Assembly: GCA_964647585.1 (NCBI GenBank)
Contig: CAZYGG010000011.1
Span: 7,227 to 71,226 of the forward strand
Reading direction: 5' to 3'
Source: CAJINA01 sp964647585
GTDB lineage: Bacteria; Desulfobacterota; Desulfobacteria; Desulfobacterales; CAJINA01
Length of the DNA: 64,000 nt
Part shown: piece by piece, positions 1-7,554 of the stretch
Position numbering within the stretch: the stretch's first letter is position 1
How the letters are laid out: every line of letters begins with the position of its first letter
The notes under the pieces: model-generated
Database searches by the model: none
Seen by the model: the letters and a program-made list of their open reading frames with translations, nothing else
What the model was told of the DNA's origin: nothing
Translations under genes and position numbers: made by a program

Positions 1-976
1 TTTTGACGTTTATGCCTTCATCGAATGCCAGGGCTTTGATTTCATTTTCAAGGGTATTGTCCAACTCCTCCAGAATCCTGACTTCCGCGTGGCTGGTGAG
101 GAAATCACGAAGGGTCGCCCGCGAAGCCGGGTATACCATACCGAGTTTCAGAATATCCGGTTTGACTGCAGCTTCGTTCAAAACATCCATGAGCGATAAG
201 AAAGTCAGGCCCGAAGTAATCACGCCCCTTTCCGGGTTGCCGTTATCGATGACCTGGTCGAGACCGGAGGCCGCGTTCCAGTGCTCAACACCCACCAGGT
301 TCATCAGCGCACGGGTTTTCAAGGGAAAAACCAGTGAAGCAATGGGGATGTAGGGCCCGTTTTGTCTGTCAAACAGTGGGGTGTTGTCCGGTTCTACAAT
401 CTGCCGGGCCGGAAAGGCGATTTTTTCCTTGGCATGGCAAACATGGGTGGTGAGCCTGAGGATAACCGGCATCTGCTTCTGCCTGGAAAGCTCGGCCGCC
501 TTCAGGTAATACCGGTAGGCCTCGGACGGCGACGCCGGTTCCAGCATGGGGGTGTAGCTCATGCGGGCGAAATGCCGGTTGTCCTGTTCATTCTGGGATG
601 AGTTCGCTCCGGGGTCATCGCCCAGGATGACCACCATGCCGCCGATAATGTTCATCAGGCTCAGCTGGACGAACGTATCGGCAGCGACATTCAGCCCCAC
701 GCTTTTAAAGAAAACCGTGGAAAGATGGCCGTTGAGAGCGGCCCCATAGGCCACTTCAGTCGCCACCTTTTCATTGGTTGAAAACTCAAAATAGAACGGC
801 CGCTTATCTTCCGGGATCGTTCCAATGGCGGTGGCAATCTCAGGCGTTGGGGACCCGGGGTAAGAAGACACAACCCGGGTGCCGGCTTCCACCATGGCCC
901 GCACCAGGGCAGTATTGCCCATCACAATCTCTTCAAATGGCTCCTTTCTAAGGAGCATCCGGCCCATGTTTTTCAT
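1..976 (-). CDS. iorA: Indolepyruvate:ferredoxin oxidoreductase alpha subunit, N-terminal part (cut by window edge)
   Basis: The reading frame stays open from ATG at 976 to the left edge, giving the first 325 residues; the family is normally about 600 residues, so the C-terminal TPP and ferredoxin parts lie outside. The N-terminal half shows the pyrimidine-binding domain of thiamine-dependent 2-oxoacid oxidoreductases: SSYPGSPTPEI near residue 40, FEFSTNEKVATEVAYGAAL near 65-85 and DDPGANSSQNEQDNR near 120. The known reaction is oxidative decarboxylation of aryl pyruvates from transaminated aromatic amino acids to aryl-acetyl-CoA with reduction of ferredoxin, in the cytoplasm. Start chosen because GGGAGG lies 8 bases upstream. 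An iorB partner would be expected beyond the edge. Another TPP 2-oxoacid oxidoreductase of the same family is possible. Confidence 0.85.
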   Translation of the reverse strand, partial: MKNMGRMLLRKEPFEEIVMGNTALVRAMVEAGTRVVSSYPGSPTPEIATAIGTIPEDKRPFYFEFSTNEKVATEVAYGAALNGHLSTVFFKSVGLNVAADTFVQLSLMNIIGGMVVILGDDPGANSSQNEQDNRHFARMSYTPMLEPASPSEAYRYYLKAAELSRQKQMPVILRLTTHVCHAKEKIAFPARQIVEPDNTPLFDRQNGPYIPIASLVFPLKTRALMNLVGVEHWNAASGLDQVIDNGNPERGVITSGLTFLSLMDVLNEAAVKPDILKLGMVYPASRATLRDFLTSHAEVRILEELDNTLENEIKALAFDEGINVK

Positions 977-1127
977 TTTCAGCCTCCCACTGCGGTTGCA
1001 ATAGACAGATGCTGCGAAGCTTTCGGGATATCAGGGATGCCATGTGTAACGTTGGAGCAGCGGCCGGGAGGGCCGTGTGATGCCAGCCGGGAAAAAATGC
1101 CAGCCTTACATAGATATAATACATATT

Positions 1128-1159
1128 CCGGCAGATTCAACGGTTACGCTGAATGCCGG
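1128..1159. other. Imperfect inverted repeat between the DUF2156 gene and iorA
   Basis: CCGGCA-ATTCA on one side pairs with TGAATGCCGG on the other, with a two-base bulge and a ten-base loop. It lies downstream of the DUF2156 stop (1204) and upstream of iorA. There is no clear T-run, so it may be a weak terminator or processing hairpin. The rest of 977-1203 shows nothing I can name. Confidence 0.3.
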
Positions 1160-1203
1160 CAGGTTGCCGATCAAGTCAATCTTCGCTCTTCGAACTGCTC
1201 CGG

Positions 1204-2061
1204 TTAAACCTGCACCCGGTATTTTTTGACATACCCGATCGGTTTGTAACTGTGTTTTGCCCGCCGCAGGCCTTCATTGCCCAGGTCCTGTTCGCGGTTG
1301 ACGGTGTCGTACTGCTCAGGAAGAATGGAGGCAAACGCCTGGTTTACGAATTGCCATACCCCTTTGTAATCTCCCACCGCTTTCTCAAAATGGATGATAA
1401 AGCTTTTACCCAGGGCATTCTCTTCGCCCAGGGAATAGGCAACGGGGCGGTCTTCCACATAATAGATCCCCCCGCACAGCTGCAGTTGTTCCGCTTTTTC
1501 CAATGCTTCGCGCGCAGCCGCGTAATCACCGGGATCATCGCGGCCGTCCGCCCAGTTTTCGAGAATTTGCAGGGCGGCCGGGATGTGGCTCTCCAGGAGG
1601 GGTTCCCCGGTGTAGGTGTAATTTTTCAAGAAGGCTTTGATCAGGTTGCGTTTTTTGTGAAATTTTCGTCCGGTAAGTTCCGACAGGTCCCGGCGGGAAT
1701 AGAGGTAGTCAAAATTGTCCCGGTCTTCCCTGATTTCAAAACCCAGACGCTCCAATTGATCTGCCAGGGATTCGGGAACACATTTCATGGAGCCGAATTC
1801 GTGGAACAACTGATCCAGGAGATTCCTTTCAGGCAGGCCAAAGGGAAGCAGGAAAAAGGGTGTATCGCCATCTTTGCCGACCAGCACCACCCGGTCTTCA
1901 GGCAAACCGGCAACCCGGTAGTGGTGGTCCTGCCTGAAAAGGTACAGGTTTGCAAAGGTAAACTCGGACACCCCGTCCGGCAATTTTTGGAACCGCGGAT
2001 GGAGTTCCGGCCGCAGGTCGAGGGTCAATTCGGTAAATTCAGGATATGGGGGTATCAGCAT
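1204..2061 (-). CDS. DUF2156 / phosphatidylglycerol lysyltransferase C-terminal-like acyltransferase
   Basis: 285 residues. The sequence matches the stand-alone DUF2156 family, which has two GNAT-like folds: a first half with hydrophobic strands (VVLVGKDGDTPFFLLPFG) and a central motif YLYSRRDLSELTGRKFHKKR near residues 118-138, followed by YSLGEENALGKSFIIHFEKA and the C-terminal basic YKPIGYVKKY. Relatives include the tRNA-dependent aminoacyl-lipid transferases; the substrate here cannot be read from sequence. GGAGG stands 8 bases upstream of the ATG. It follows the hotdog thioesterase by 16 bases on the same strand and is probably co-transcribed with it. There are no membrane segments, so it is a cytoplasmic enzyme. 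Confidence 0.75.
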   Translation of the reverse strand: MLIPPYPEFTELTLDLRPELHPRFQKLPDGVSEFTFANLYLFRQDHHYRVAGLPEDRVVLVGKDGDTPFFLLPFGLPERNLLDQLFHEFGSMKCVPESLADQLERLGFEIREDRDNFDYLYSRRDLSELTGRKFHKKRNLIKAFLKNYTYTGEPLLESHIPAALQILENWADGRDDPGDYAAAREALEKAEQLQLCGGIYYVEDRPVAYSLGEENALGKSFIIHFEKAVGDYKGVWQFVNQAFASILPEQYDTVNREQDLGNEGLRRAKHSYKPIGYVKKYRVQV

Positions 2062-2077
2062 CAGGGCGCCTCCACTG

Positions 2078-2557
2078 TCATCCGGATGACTTTTTCAGCA
2101 TGTTCTCAGGCATTAAAACGGCAACCACCTCACCTTTGGCGCAGACCTGACCTCCGGCGCTCACCTCAGCTGTCACAACCACTTTGCGCGGTTTGATCTC
2201 CTTCACTTTTCCACGGACCTCCAGCGGCCCCTCAATCGGCGTGGGGCGCAGGAAATCGACATGCAGCGATCCGGTAACAAACCGCAGGGGTGGCTCGGTG
2301 CCCATTTCCCTGTTTTCCGCCTGGTAGGCCGCGGCGGACGCAGTGCCGGTGCCGTGGCAGTCAATAATAGAAGCGATAAGGCCACCGTAAACAAACCCCG
2401 GAATGGCGGTGTGATAGGGTTGCGGCGTAATAATGGCCACGCTTTCATCCCCGTCCCAGTAACTTTTGAGCTGCAGCCCGTGCTCATTGAGATGGCCGCA
2501 GCCATAACAGTGGCTCAGGTCATCAGGATAGGTGTCTTGAAATGCTTTCGGGCTCAT
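2078..2557 (-). CDS. PaaI-family hotdog thioesterase
   Basis: 159 residues, normal for a single hotdog-fold acyl-CoA thioesterase of the PaaI/YbgC type. Visible features are an N-terminal CYGCGHLNEHGL motif (residues about 17-28) typical of a PaaI-like subfamily, the central helix motif FVYGGLIASIIDCHGTGTA carrying the usual glycine-rich turn and Asp, and the strand LHVDFLRPTPIEGPLEVRGKV. It would hydrolyse an acyl-CoA to free acid and CoA; the acyl group is unknown. AAGGAT lies 7 bases before the ATG. It heads a two-gene minus-strand unit with the DUF2156 gene. A second unrelated hotdog gene sits at 50191-50577. Confidence 0.8.
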   Translation of the reverse strand: MSPKAFQDTYPDDLSHCYGCGHLNEHGLQLKSYWDGDESVAIITPQPYHTAIPGFVYGGLIASIIDCHGTGTASAAAYQAENREMGTEPPLRFVTGSLHVDFLRPTPIEGPLEVRGKVKEIKPRKVVVTAEVSAGGQVCAKGEVVAVLMPENMLKKSSG

Positions 2558-2603
2558 GTTCAGATCCTTTTCAGTTTTGATAGCGGGTAGAAGGTTTAAT
2601 TAG

Positions 2604-2663
2604 TGCCCATCCATAAATCCAAGATTTCAGGATAGAGCTATAGGCCGTTAGCGTTTAGCAATT
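2604..2663. repeat. Dispersed GTTAGC-type repeat, copy A
   Basis: This roughly 60-base stretch shares a common plan with copies at 23821-23890 (reverse orientation) and 50598-50660: CCCATCC, ATTTCAGGAT, GAGC, GGC-GTTAGCG and TTAGCAATT in the same order and spacing. Its end forms the last two codons and stop of the small SRPBCC gene (2655). Confidence 0.75.
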
Positions 2664-2939
2664 CTGCAGGTAATGATTCATCGCTTTCTCCCAGGCCTGC
2701 ATCGCCGTTTCATAATCATACCGGGTCACGAACCAGGCGGATTCAACCTCCCCGTCACCGGTCACAAAGACGCAATCGGGCTCCACTACGCCCGACTCGG
2801 AATAGACCACGATGGGGTCCCAGCCCGGGCACCATTCAGCCTCTCTGACCGGGCAATAGAGCGGCATGATTTCGCCCGGAGTGCCCGCGATGGTTTGAAC
2901 GTAGGTGCGGGTGACGCGGCTTGGCTTCACTATCTTCAT
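2655..2939 (-). CDS. SRPBCC-family protein missing its central part
   Basis: 94 residues. The first 67 residues look like the start of a START/SRPBCC ligand-binding protein (TRTYVQTIAGTPGEIMPLYCPVREAEW, then WDPIVVYSESGVVEPDCVF and WFVTRYD) and the last 20 look like its end (AMQAWEKAMNHYL), but the family is usually about 140-150 residues and the strands that should lie between are absent. The join is in frame, so a short product could be made, though the ligand cavity would not form. The start at 2939 has GGGAG 6 bases upstream. The final Asn-Cys-stop is supplied by the dispersed repeat at 2604-2663. Probably a decayed gene; a collapsed assembly is the alternative. Confidence 0.6.
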   Translation of the reverse strand: MKIVKPSRVTRTYVQTIAGTPGEIMPLYCPVREAEWCPGWDPIVVYSESGVVEPDCVFVTGDGEVESAWFVTRYDYETAMQAWEKAMNHYLQNC

Positions 2940-3083
2940 TTTCGGACTCCCTGCCCTTATCTGTGGCAAAAGGAAACTAGCCTGAACACTGCAACCGGTG
3001 TCGGGTCAAGCTATTTTCCATTCTCCTAACCCGCCATGCTGACATGGGCATTCCCTAAAAATTCACCCCGGCCATGCGCCGAA

Positions 3084-3527
3084 TCAGATGATGCTCTTTA
3101 TCTTTAGAATAAATGTCAGTAGCGATAAACCGGCCGCAATGATTGACAGGGTCGTGGCCAACCGGTATTTTTTATTCTCATCTTGCAAAGTCGCCAGAAC
3201 GGACGCCAGCAAGGCAAAGTGGATGCAGTGGTGGTCTGCCCCTACCCGCATGGCAAACAGGTCTATCCGCATCTTCGATTTTGTTTGGTCTTTGCCCGTA
3301 CGCGGCCCTTCTACTTCGTAACCATACCGATTGTTCAGGTGGTAGTAAAGCCGACCGAAAAGGATGTCCACCTCCATGTCCAGCCGGACGGCCATGTCGT
3401 CGATATTGATGGGAACCCATATCTTGGAGGATCTTGGTTTGTCTTCTTCGGTATAGGCGGCATACCGGTCATAGTACCGTTCGTAAATGGCTGTCAGAAT
3501 TTTTCTGTCCGTGAGCGGTCTGGGCAT
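3084..3527 (-). CDS. Hypothetical protein with C-terminal membrane segments
   Basis: 147 residues from ATG 3527, chosen because AAAGGAGGG lies 4-5 bases upstream, a near-perfect ribosome binding site; a further 10 upstream residues are unlikely to be used. The N-terminal 70 residues (TDRKILTAIYERYYDRY, then WVPINIDDMAVRLDMEVDIL) look like a small helical winged-helix-like domain. Two hydrophobic stretches follow at about 104-120 (HFALLASVLATL) and 124-145 (LATTLSIIAAGLSLLTFIL), suggesting a membrane hairpin. I do not recognise the family. It stands alone, with about 100 bases without genes on either side. Confidence 0.6.
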   Translation of the reverse strand: MPRPLTDRKILTAIYERYYDRYAAYTEEDKPRSSKIWVPINIDDMAVRLDMEVDILFGRLYYHLNNRYGYEVEGPRTGKDQTKSKMRIDLFAMRVGADHHCIHFALLASVLATLQDENKKYRLATTLSIIAAGLSLLTFILKIKSII

Positions 3528-3661
3528 AGGACCCTCCTTTAGGCCAGAGGCACTCACCCTTTCTTTGGGTGGCGCAGGTAATCGGCGTTGATAGATTTGA
3601 GATACTGCCAGTGCGATTTACGGCACCGCTGCATGCGAGCCTCCATACAGCACCGGAAAGA

Positions 3662-4405
3662 TCATTTAAAATAATCTTCTATTATCCCGGCGGCGATTCC
3701 CGAATTAACCATCTCCCGCAGTTTGCCTTCCAGGATATGGCGTTTTAGATAGAGCTCAGATTTTCGGGACACGGCAAAATAGACCTCCATCTTTTTATCA
3801 TAGGCCCAATGTGCCTTTTCAATTGCCTTTGCCAATTCCGGATTCCGGGATAGCAGATAGTCCCCGGTTTCCCGGGTAAGGATAAACGCATCCAAACGTC
3901 CCGCCCTGACCATCCGAAGGCCTTGCATTTCATGGCTCACTTCATACTTTTTGATATGGGTATTATCTTGGAAGGCATCGAAATATTCTGCACCCCGTAT
4001 CACCCCGACAGTCTTACTTTCAAAATCTCTCAGTTCCCGGTAATTCCCCCCGCTTCCCTTCAGGACAAAAAATGCTTTTATGGATTTGGTTTTGTAAGGC
4101 GGTTGCAGGTAATAGAGGTAGGTTTCGCGCTCTTTTTTGTGGATGACGCCGCTTATAAAATCACCCGTCCCGTTTTGCATCATGGACAGGCACCGTTTCC
4201 AGGGAAATAGCTTGAAGACAGGTTTGGCACCTATCTTTCCGAGGAGGTGATCGGTTAAAGCGATATCGATCCCGCCGATGACCGATTTACCGGCAACAAT
4301 CTTCCAGGGAGGATAATCATCCACTGGTACCAGGACGTCTTCACAATACCCGTGAGCAGTAAAAAGTATCAGGCAGGTCTGAACAATTGCATACCATCTG
4401 AACAT
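3662..4405 (-). CDS. Periplasmic solute-binding protein, family 3 (amino-acid type)
   Basis: 247 residues with an N-terminal signal peptide (hydrophobic YAIVQTCLILFTAHGYC, cleavage likely near residue 20). The mature part follows the SBP_bac_3 plan: VDDYPPWKIV, GGIDIALTDHLLGKIG, FKLFPWKRCLSMMQNGTGDFI, and VGVIRGAEYFDAF for lobe two. Such proteins bind polar amino acids or related solutes in the periplasm. No ABC permease or ATPase gene lies beside it, so it may be an orphan or act with a sensor. AAGGA precedes the ATG by 9 bases. The last third matches the family more weakly, so the ligand is not predictable. The 188 bases to the RND remnant hold nothing I recognise. Confidence 0.75.
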   Translation of the reverse strand: MFRWYAIVQTCLILFTAHGYCEDVLVPVDDYPPWKIVAGKSVIGGIDIALTDHLLGKIGAKPVFKLFPWKRCLSMMQNGTGDFISGVIHKKERETYLYYLQPPYKTKSIKAFFVLKGSGGNYRELRDFESKTVGVIRGAEYFDAFQDNTHIKKYEVSHEMQGLRMVRAGRLDAFILTRETGDYLLSRNPELAKAIEKAHWAYDKKMEVYFAVSRKSELYLKRHILEGKLREMVNSGIAAGIIEDYFK

Positions 4406-4593
4406 TTTCGGCAGTCCTTGTATGCACCGGATTGTTTAAGATCGTGCGGGCAGCCAGTGGGAATAATACCACTAATGGGGGGCGAGTTCAACCAGTTGCG
4501 CCGGCGCATCGAAAAGATGGTCAGGTTTTTCCCGGACCAGTTCCGCCCGGCTGCCGAAGCCCCACAGGACCCCGAAGGCATACCGCTTCTCTG

Positions 4594-5823
4594 TTAAGTG
4601 TTTTGGAAAACCTTCCGGGCCATACTTTTGTCCCTGTAGATCAAGGCCAGCAGGGCGGGTACGATAAAAAAATCAGCTGCCAGGGCAAACAGGACGCCGC
4701 ATCCGGCCAGGAGCCCGAAACGGGTGTTGCAGGCCAGATAGGACGTCAGGTAGATAAAGAAACCGCCGCAGAGCACCAGGCTGGTGATGACCAGGGCCCT
4801 TCCGGTGGAATGCAGGGTTTCATTCACCGCGGCAGCGACATTCCCGGTCTCATCATAGGCCCGACGAAAATGGTGCAGGAAATGTTTGGTAATCTGTACA
4901 AACAGGGACATATGGCCGGTCAGCCATACGCGCTCATCCGGAAACTGCCGGTTGAGATAGGTGGTGACCGTATCCACGTAGTCCTTGTAGAGTACGGAGT
5001 CGGTAAAAGGGGCCAGGATCGACATCCGCCCGGTTCGGTAGGTGCTGTCGGTCACCTCCTCGAGATCGTCGCTACCGCTGGACTCAAACAGAATAAGCTC
5101 CTGGGCTATCTTCTGCCGGGTATCCGGCAGAAGGTACGCAGAATCTGGATTGCATTGGTGATGGGGATATCTACCATGGCCATAATCCCCATGGAGGCGG
5201 TCAGGGATAGAAACACAATCAGCAGTGGATAGACCACCCCGGAAAGCCTGCGAAACAAAATCGCCAGAAAAACAACAATGATCGCAAAGGAGAGCGGGAT
5301 CATCGTTCCCAGATCTTTTTCGATACCTTTCTGGATCTCTGCCACAAACGCCGGGGTCCCGCCGTAGTAAAATTCAATCCAGGGCCCGCTGCAGTTCGTC
5401 AGCTGACTTCGGCGGCCTTTCCATCAATTCTTCTACGATAAGGGTGTCACCTTCAGCCCGGGTGATGCGGCCGTTGATCAGACTGTTGATATCGTCTAAA
5501 TAGGGCACCGCATCGGCCAGTTCATGATGCAGGCGGTGCAGGGTGGTAAAGAACTTCAAGCCGAAGCCATCTTTCGGTTTCAAGGCGATGATGAACATGT
5601 CGTCCTGCCCAAATGAGTCCCTGAAACTGTTGTAGGCAATCAGGGTGGGGTCATCGTCGTGGAAAAAACTCTCATCCCGGGTGTCAATTCTCAGACCGGC
5701 CATCTGAGCGGCCAGGGCCCCCGACAGGAGCAGCATCCCGACCAGCACAACATATTTCCACCTGATCACCAGGGCGGTCATGTCAGTAAAAAGCTTCTCA
5801 ATGTGTTTGTGAATCTTTGCCAA
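4594..5823 (-). pseudogene. RND/MMPL-type exporter, wrecked by two internal deletions with frameshifts
   Basis: Three pieces of one RND exporter (hydrophobe/amphiphile efflux-3 or MMPL type) lie in order but in different frames. Piece 1, 5374-5823: N-terminal helix WKYVVLVGMLLLSGALAA and periplasmic start DTRDESFFHDDDPTL. Piece 2, about 5130-5370: FYYGGTPAFVAEIQKGI and helices IPLSFAIIVVFLAILF and YPLLIVFLSLTASMGIMA. Piece 3, 4594 to about 5120: TRQKIAQELILFE and the C-terminal helices ending KSMARKVFQNT. The family is about 750-900 residues and only about 400 remain. The first join is near 5374 (stop TGA), the second falls on a perfect hairpin at 5111-5132. It lies 10 bases downstream of the tetR gene that would have controlled it. 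Confidence 0.8.
5111..5132. repeat. Perfect 9-bp inverted repeat at a deletion join in the RND remnant
   Basis: TTCTGCCGG - GTAT - CCGGCAGAA, a 9-bp stem with a 4-base loop. It coincides with the place where the exporter jumps from its fourth-to-sixth helix region to the late periplasmic TRQKIAQEL motif and changes frame. Confidence 0.85.
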
Positions 5824-5833
5824 TCGTCCTCTT

Positions 5834-6445
5834 TTACGTCTCTGGGGCGTTTCTAATGCCGTCCATGTATTGTCTCACCATCGCACTTAGTGTCGCTACA
5901 GCCGCCTGCGGTGTCATAGCCGGATCCCGAAAAAAAGCCATTAAAGATAGAAAGTACAAAGCGGCAAAATTGTAGGCGGCAATCTTGGTATCTACATTTA
6001 CCCGCACTGTACCCAAATGCTTCTCCTTCCGGATCATGGTTCTGACAAAGTCCAGGAATACCTCCATTTGCGCAGAGAGGTGCGGGCTTTCGGTATCCGG
6101 CTGATAGGCTGTATTTCCTAACAGGGCCCGGTAGAGATCCCGGTTTTTGGCGTAGAAGAAAAACATGGCTTCCCATATATGCATGATGCGTGCGTGCAGA
6201 TCACCCTCCGGCGGCAGCGTTTCTATCGCCTGGCCGATATTGCGCTCGATATCTTCATACAAGGCTGTCTCCATCAGGGCCGTTTTGCTTTTGTAGTGCA
6301 CCACTAAAGAGGCCGGTGAAACGCCGGCCGTTTTGGCTATCTCCCGCAGGGTACACTGCTCCACGCCTTTAGACAGAAACATTTTTCTGGCAGCATCGAG
6401 TATCATTTGACGTGTTTCACGTTTGGCTGCTTCGCGTCTGTTCAT
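5834..6445 (-). CDS. TetR/AcrR-family repressor
   Basis: 203 residues from ATG 6445 (GGAG five bases upstream; an ATG at 6463 inside the operator is the alternative). The N-terminal helix-turn-helix is clear: TRQMILDAARKMFLSKGVEQCTLREIAKTAGVSPASLVVHYKSK, about residues 10-52. The C-terminal ligand domain (LRARIMHIWEAMFFFYAKNRDLYRALL type helices) has no assignable inducer. It is the first gene of a unit with the RND exporter remnant, a common arrangement where the repressor senses the exported compound. Paired palindromes at 6458-6484 cover its promoter/start, indicating autorepression. With the exporter destroyed, its remaining target may only be itself. Confidence 0.85.
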   Translation of the reverse strand: MNRREAAKRETRQMILDAARKMFLSKGVEQCTLREIAKTAGVSPASLVVHYKSKTALMETALYEDIERNIGQAIETLPPEGDLHARIMHIWEAMFFFYAKNRDLYRALLGNTAYQPDTESPHLSAQMEVFLDFVRTMIRKEKHLGTVRVNVDTKIAAYNFAALYFLSLMAFFRDPAMTPQAAVATLSAMVRQYMDGIRNAPET

Positions 6446-6457
6446 TACCGCTCCATT

Positions 6458-6484
6458 AAACATGTTTTATAATTAAACATGTTT
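6458..6484. promoter_or_regulatory. Double palindromic operator for the TetR regulator
   Basis: Two identical 10-bp palindromes AAACATGTTT at 6458-6467 and 6475-6484, centre-to-centre 17 bp, immediately upstream of tetR. The second extends to the 12-bp palindrome TAAACATGTTTA. This is the usual form of a TetR-family autoregulatory site for two dimers. Confidence 0.75.
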
Positions 6485-6627
6485 ATACTGCGTGGCTGTT
6501 TATTACAACTGGAAAATAGACCGGTTAGAGATTTTTCAGTTAACCTGTATAAATCCTTGCGCCCGGACAATTATTTATACTATTGGAATGTAAGGAAATA
6601 AACGTTTCAATCCAAGGCAATATAAAA

Positions 6628-7329
6628 ATGTCGAAATCAGACAATGACCTTACCCTGAACGATAGGACGGCTTTCTTCGAAACCGCCATGATATTTGAGG
6701 GGCTGGATTCGGAAGCGGCCCGCGAAATTTCCAGCCTGGCCTTTACCAGAACCTATACCAAGGGCGAAACCATATTCACTCCGCTGGATCCCAGTTGCCA
6801 TTTCTTTCTGGTGAAAGCCGGGCTGGTAAAGGTGTCGATCTATTCAGCCTCGGGATTCAAACTCACTTACCTGCTGGCTGAACATGGCGAACCGTTGAAT
6901 CTCGTGAGCCCCTTTACCTGCTCCCTGCGTTCAACCGCTGCCGAAGCCTTGGCAGATGTCCAGTTGGTTTGCATAAAACAGAAAGACTTCCTGCCTTTTG
7001 TACGCAAGCATCCTCAACTGATCATCAACGCCGTCTCTATCCTGGGGAAAGCAGTCGACAGCGCCAACCTGCGCATTATCGACCTGATTGAAAAACGGGT
7101 TGAAGATCGCCTTGCACGGGTACTCTATACCCTGTATTCCAAATTCGGGGCGCAGGTGGCATTTACCAGCTTCGAACTTGCGGCCCTGACCGGCACTACT
7201 TCTGAATCCACTCTCAGGGCGCTGGGCAGTCTGCGCGAGAAAGGTCTGATCAGATCCGAACGTGGTCAGACAATCATCCTTGACCCTGCCGGGCTTATTC
7301 CCAAGGAAAAGGAAACGCTCTGGCTCTGA
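6628..7329 (+). CDS. Crp/Fnr-family transcription regulator
   Basis: 233 residues from ATG 6628 (AAGG about 10 bases upstream; an in-frame TTG at 6583 would add 15 residues). Residues about 15-130 form a cyclic-nucleotide-binding fold (YTKGETIFTPLDPSCHFFLVKAGLVKVS, then LAEHGEPLNLVSPF), with Leu/Asn-rich sequence where cAMP-binding Arg would sit, so cAMP binding is doubtful. There are no N-terminal cysteine clusters as in FNR. After the dimer helix (IDLIEKRVEDRLARVLYTL) comes a winged helix-turn-helix, SFELAALTGTTSESTLRALGSLREKGLI, residues about 180-210. It lies 225 bases upstream of the CoA ligase, with a 20-bp palindrome between them, and probably governs the downstream ligase/TRAP genes. 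Confidence 0.85.
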   Translation: MSKSDNDLTLNDRTAFFETAMIFEGLDSEAAREISSLAFTRTYTKGETIFTPLDPSCHFFLVKAGLVKVSIYSASGFKLTYLLAEHGEPLNLVSPFTCSLRSTAAEALADVQLVCIKQKDFLPFVRKHPQLIINAVSILGKAVDSANLRIIDLIEKRVEDRLARVLYTLYSKFGAQVAFTSFELAALTGTTSESTLRALGSLREKGLIRSERGQTIILDPAGLIPKEKETLWL

Positions 7330-7355
7330 AGATCTATCTTCCGATTCTTCTGTTC

Positions 7356-7375
7356 TCTATGACAGCCGTCATAGA
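7356..7375. promoter_or_regulatory. 20-bp palindrome, candidate Crp/Fnr operator
   Basis: TCTATGAC-AGCC-GTCATAGA is a perfect 8-4-8 palindrome between the Crp/Fnr gene and the CoA ligase gene. The half-site spacing and TGAC/GTCA core fit a Crp/Fnr-family dimer site. Inference only; it could also be a short terminator stem of the crp gene, but no T-run follows. Confidence 0.5.
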
Positions 7376-7554
7376 CGGATAGGATCAAAAGTGCTTTAGT
7401 GTGTCCGGGCAGGAGAGACGCATCCCAATCCGCACCTACATTTGCCAACCGTTTCCAAGGGTTGCTTCCCCTGCCGCTCCAACTGAATTAAATCCAACCC
7501 TTTTGTCAGCAAGCCCTTTTTGTTTTGTTAAAATTGCCACATTTGGAGGCCTAT

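Noticed and set aside
1153..2196. Long plus-strand reading frame of 347 codons
   Set aside because: It is the antisense of the DUF2156 and thioesterase genes, lacks a ribosome site, and its product shows no family resemblance.
7525..7554. TTG start for the CoA ligase
   Set aside because: No binding site upstream; GGAGG at 7545-7549 points to GTG 7555.
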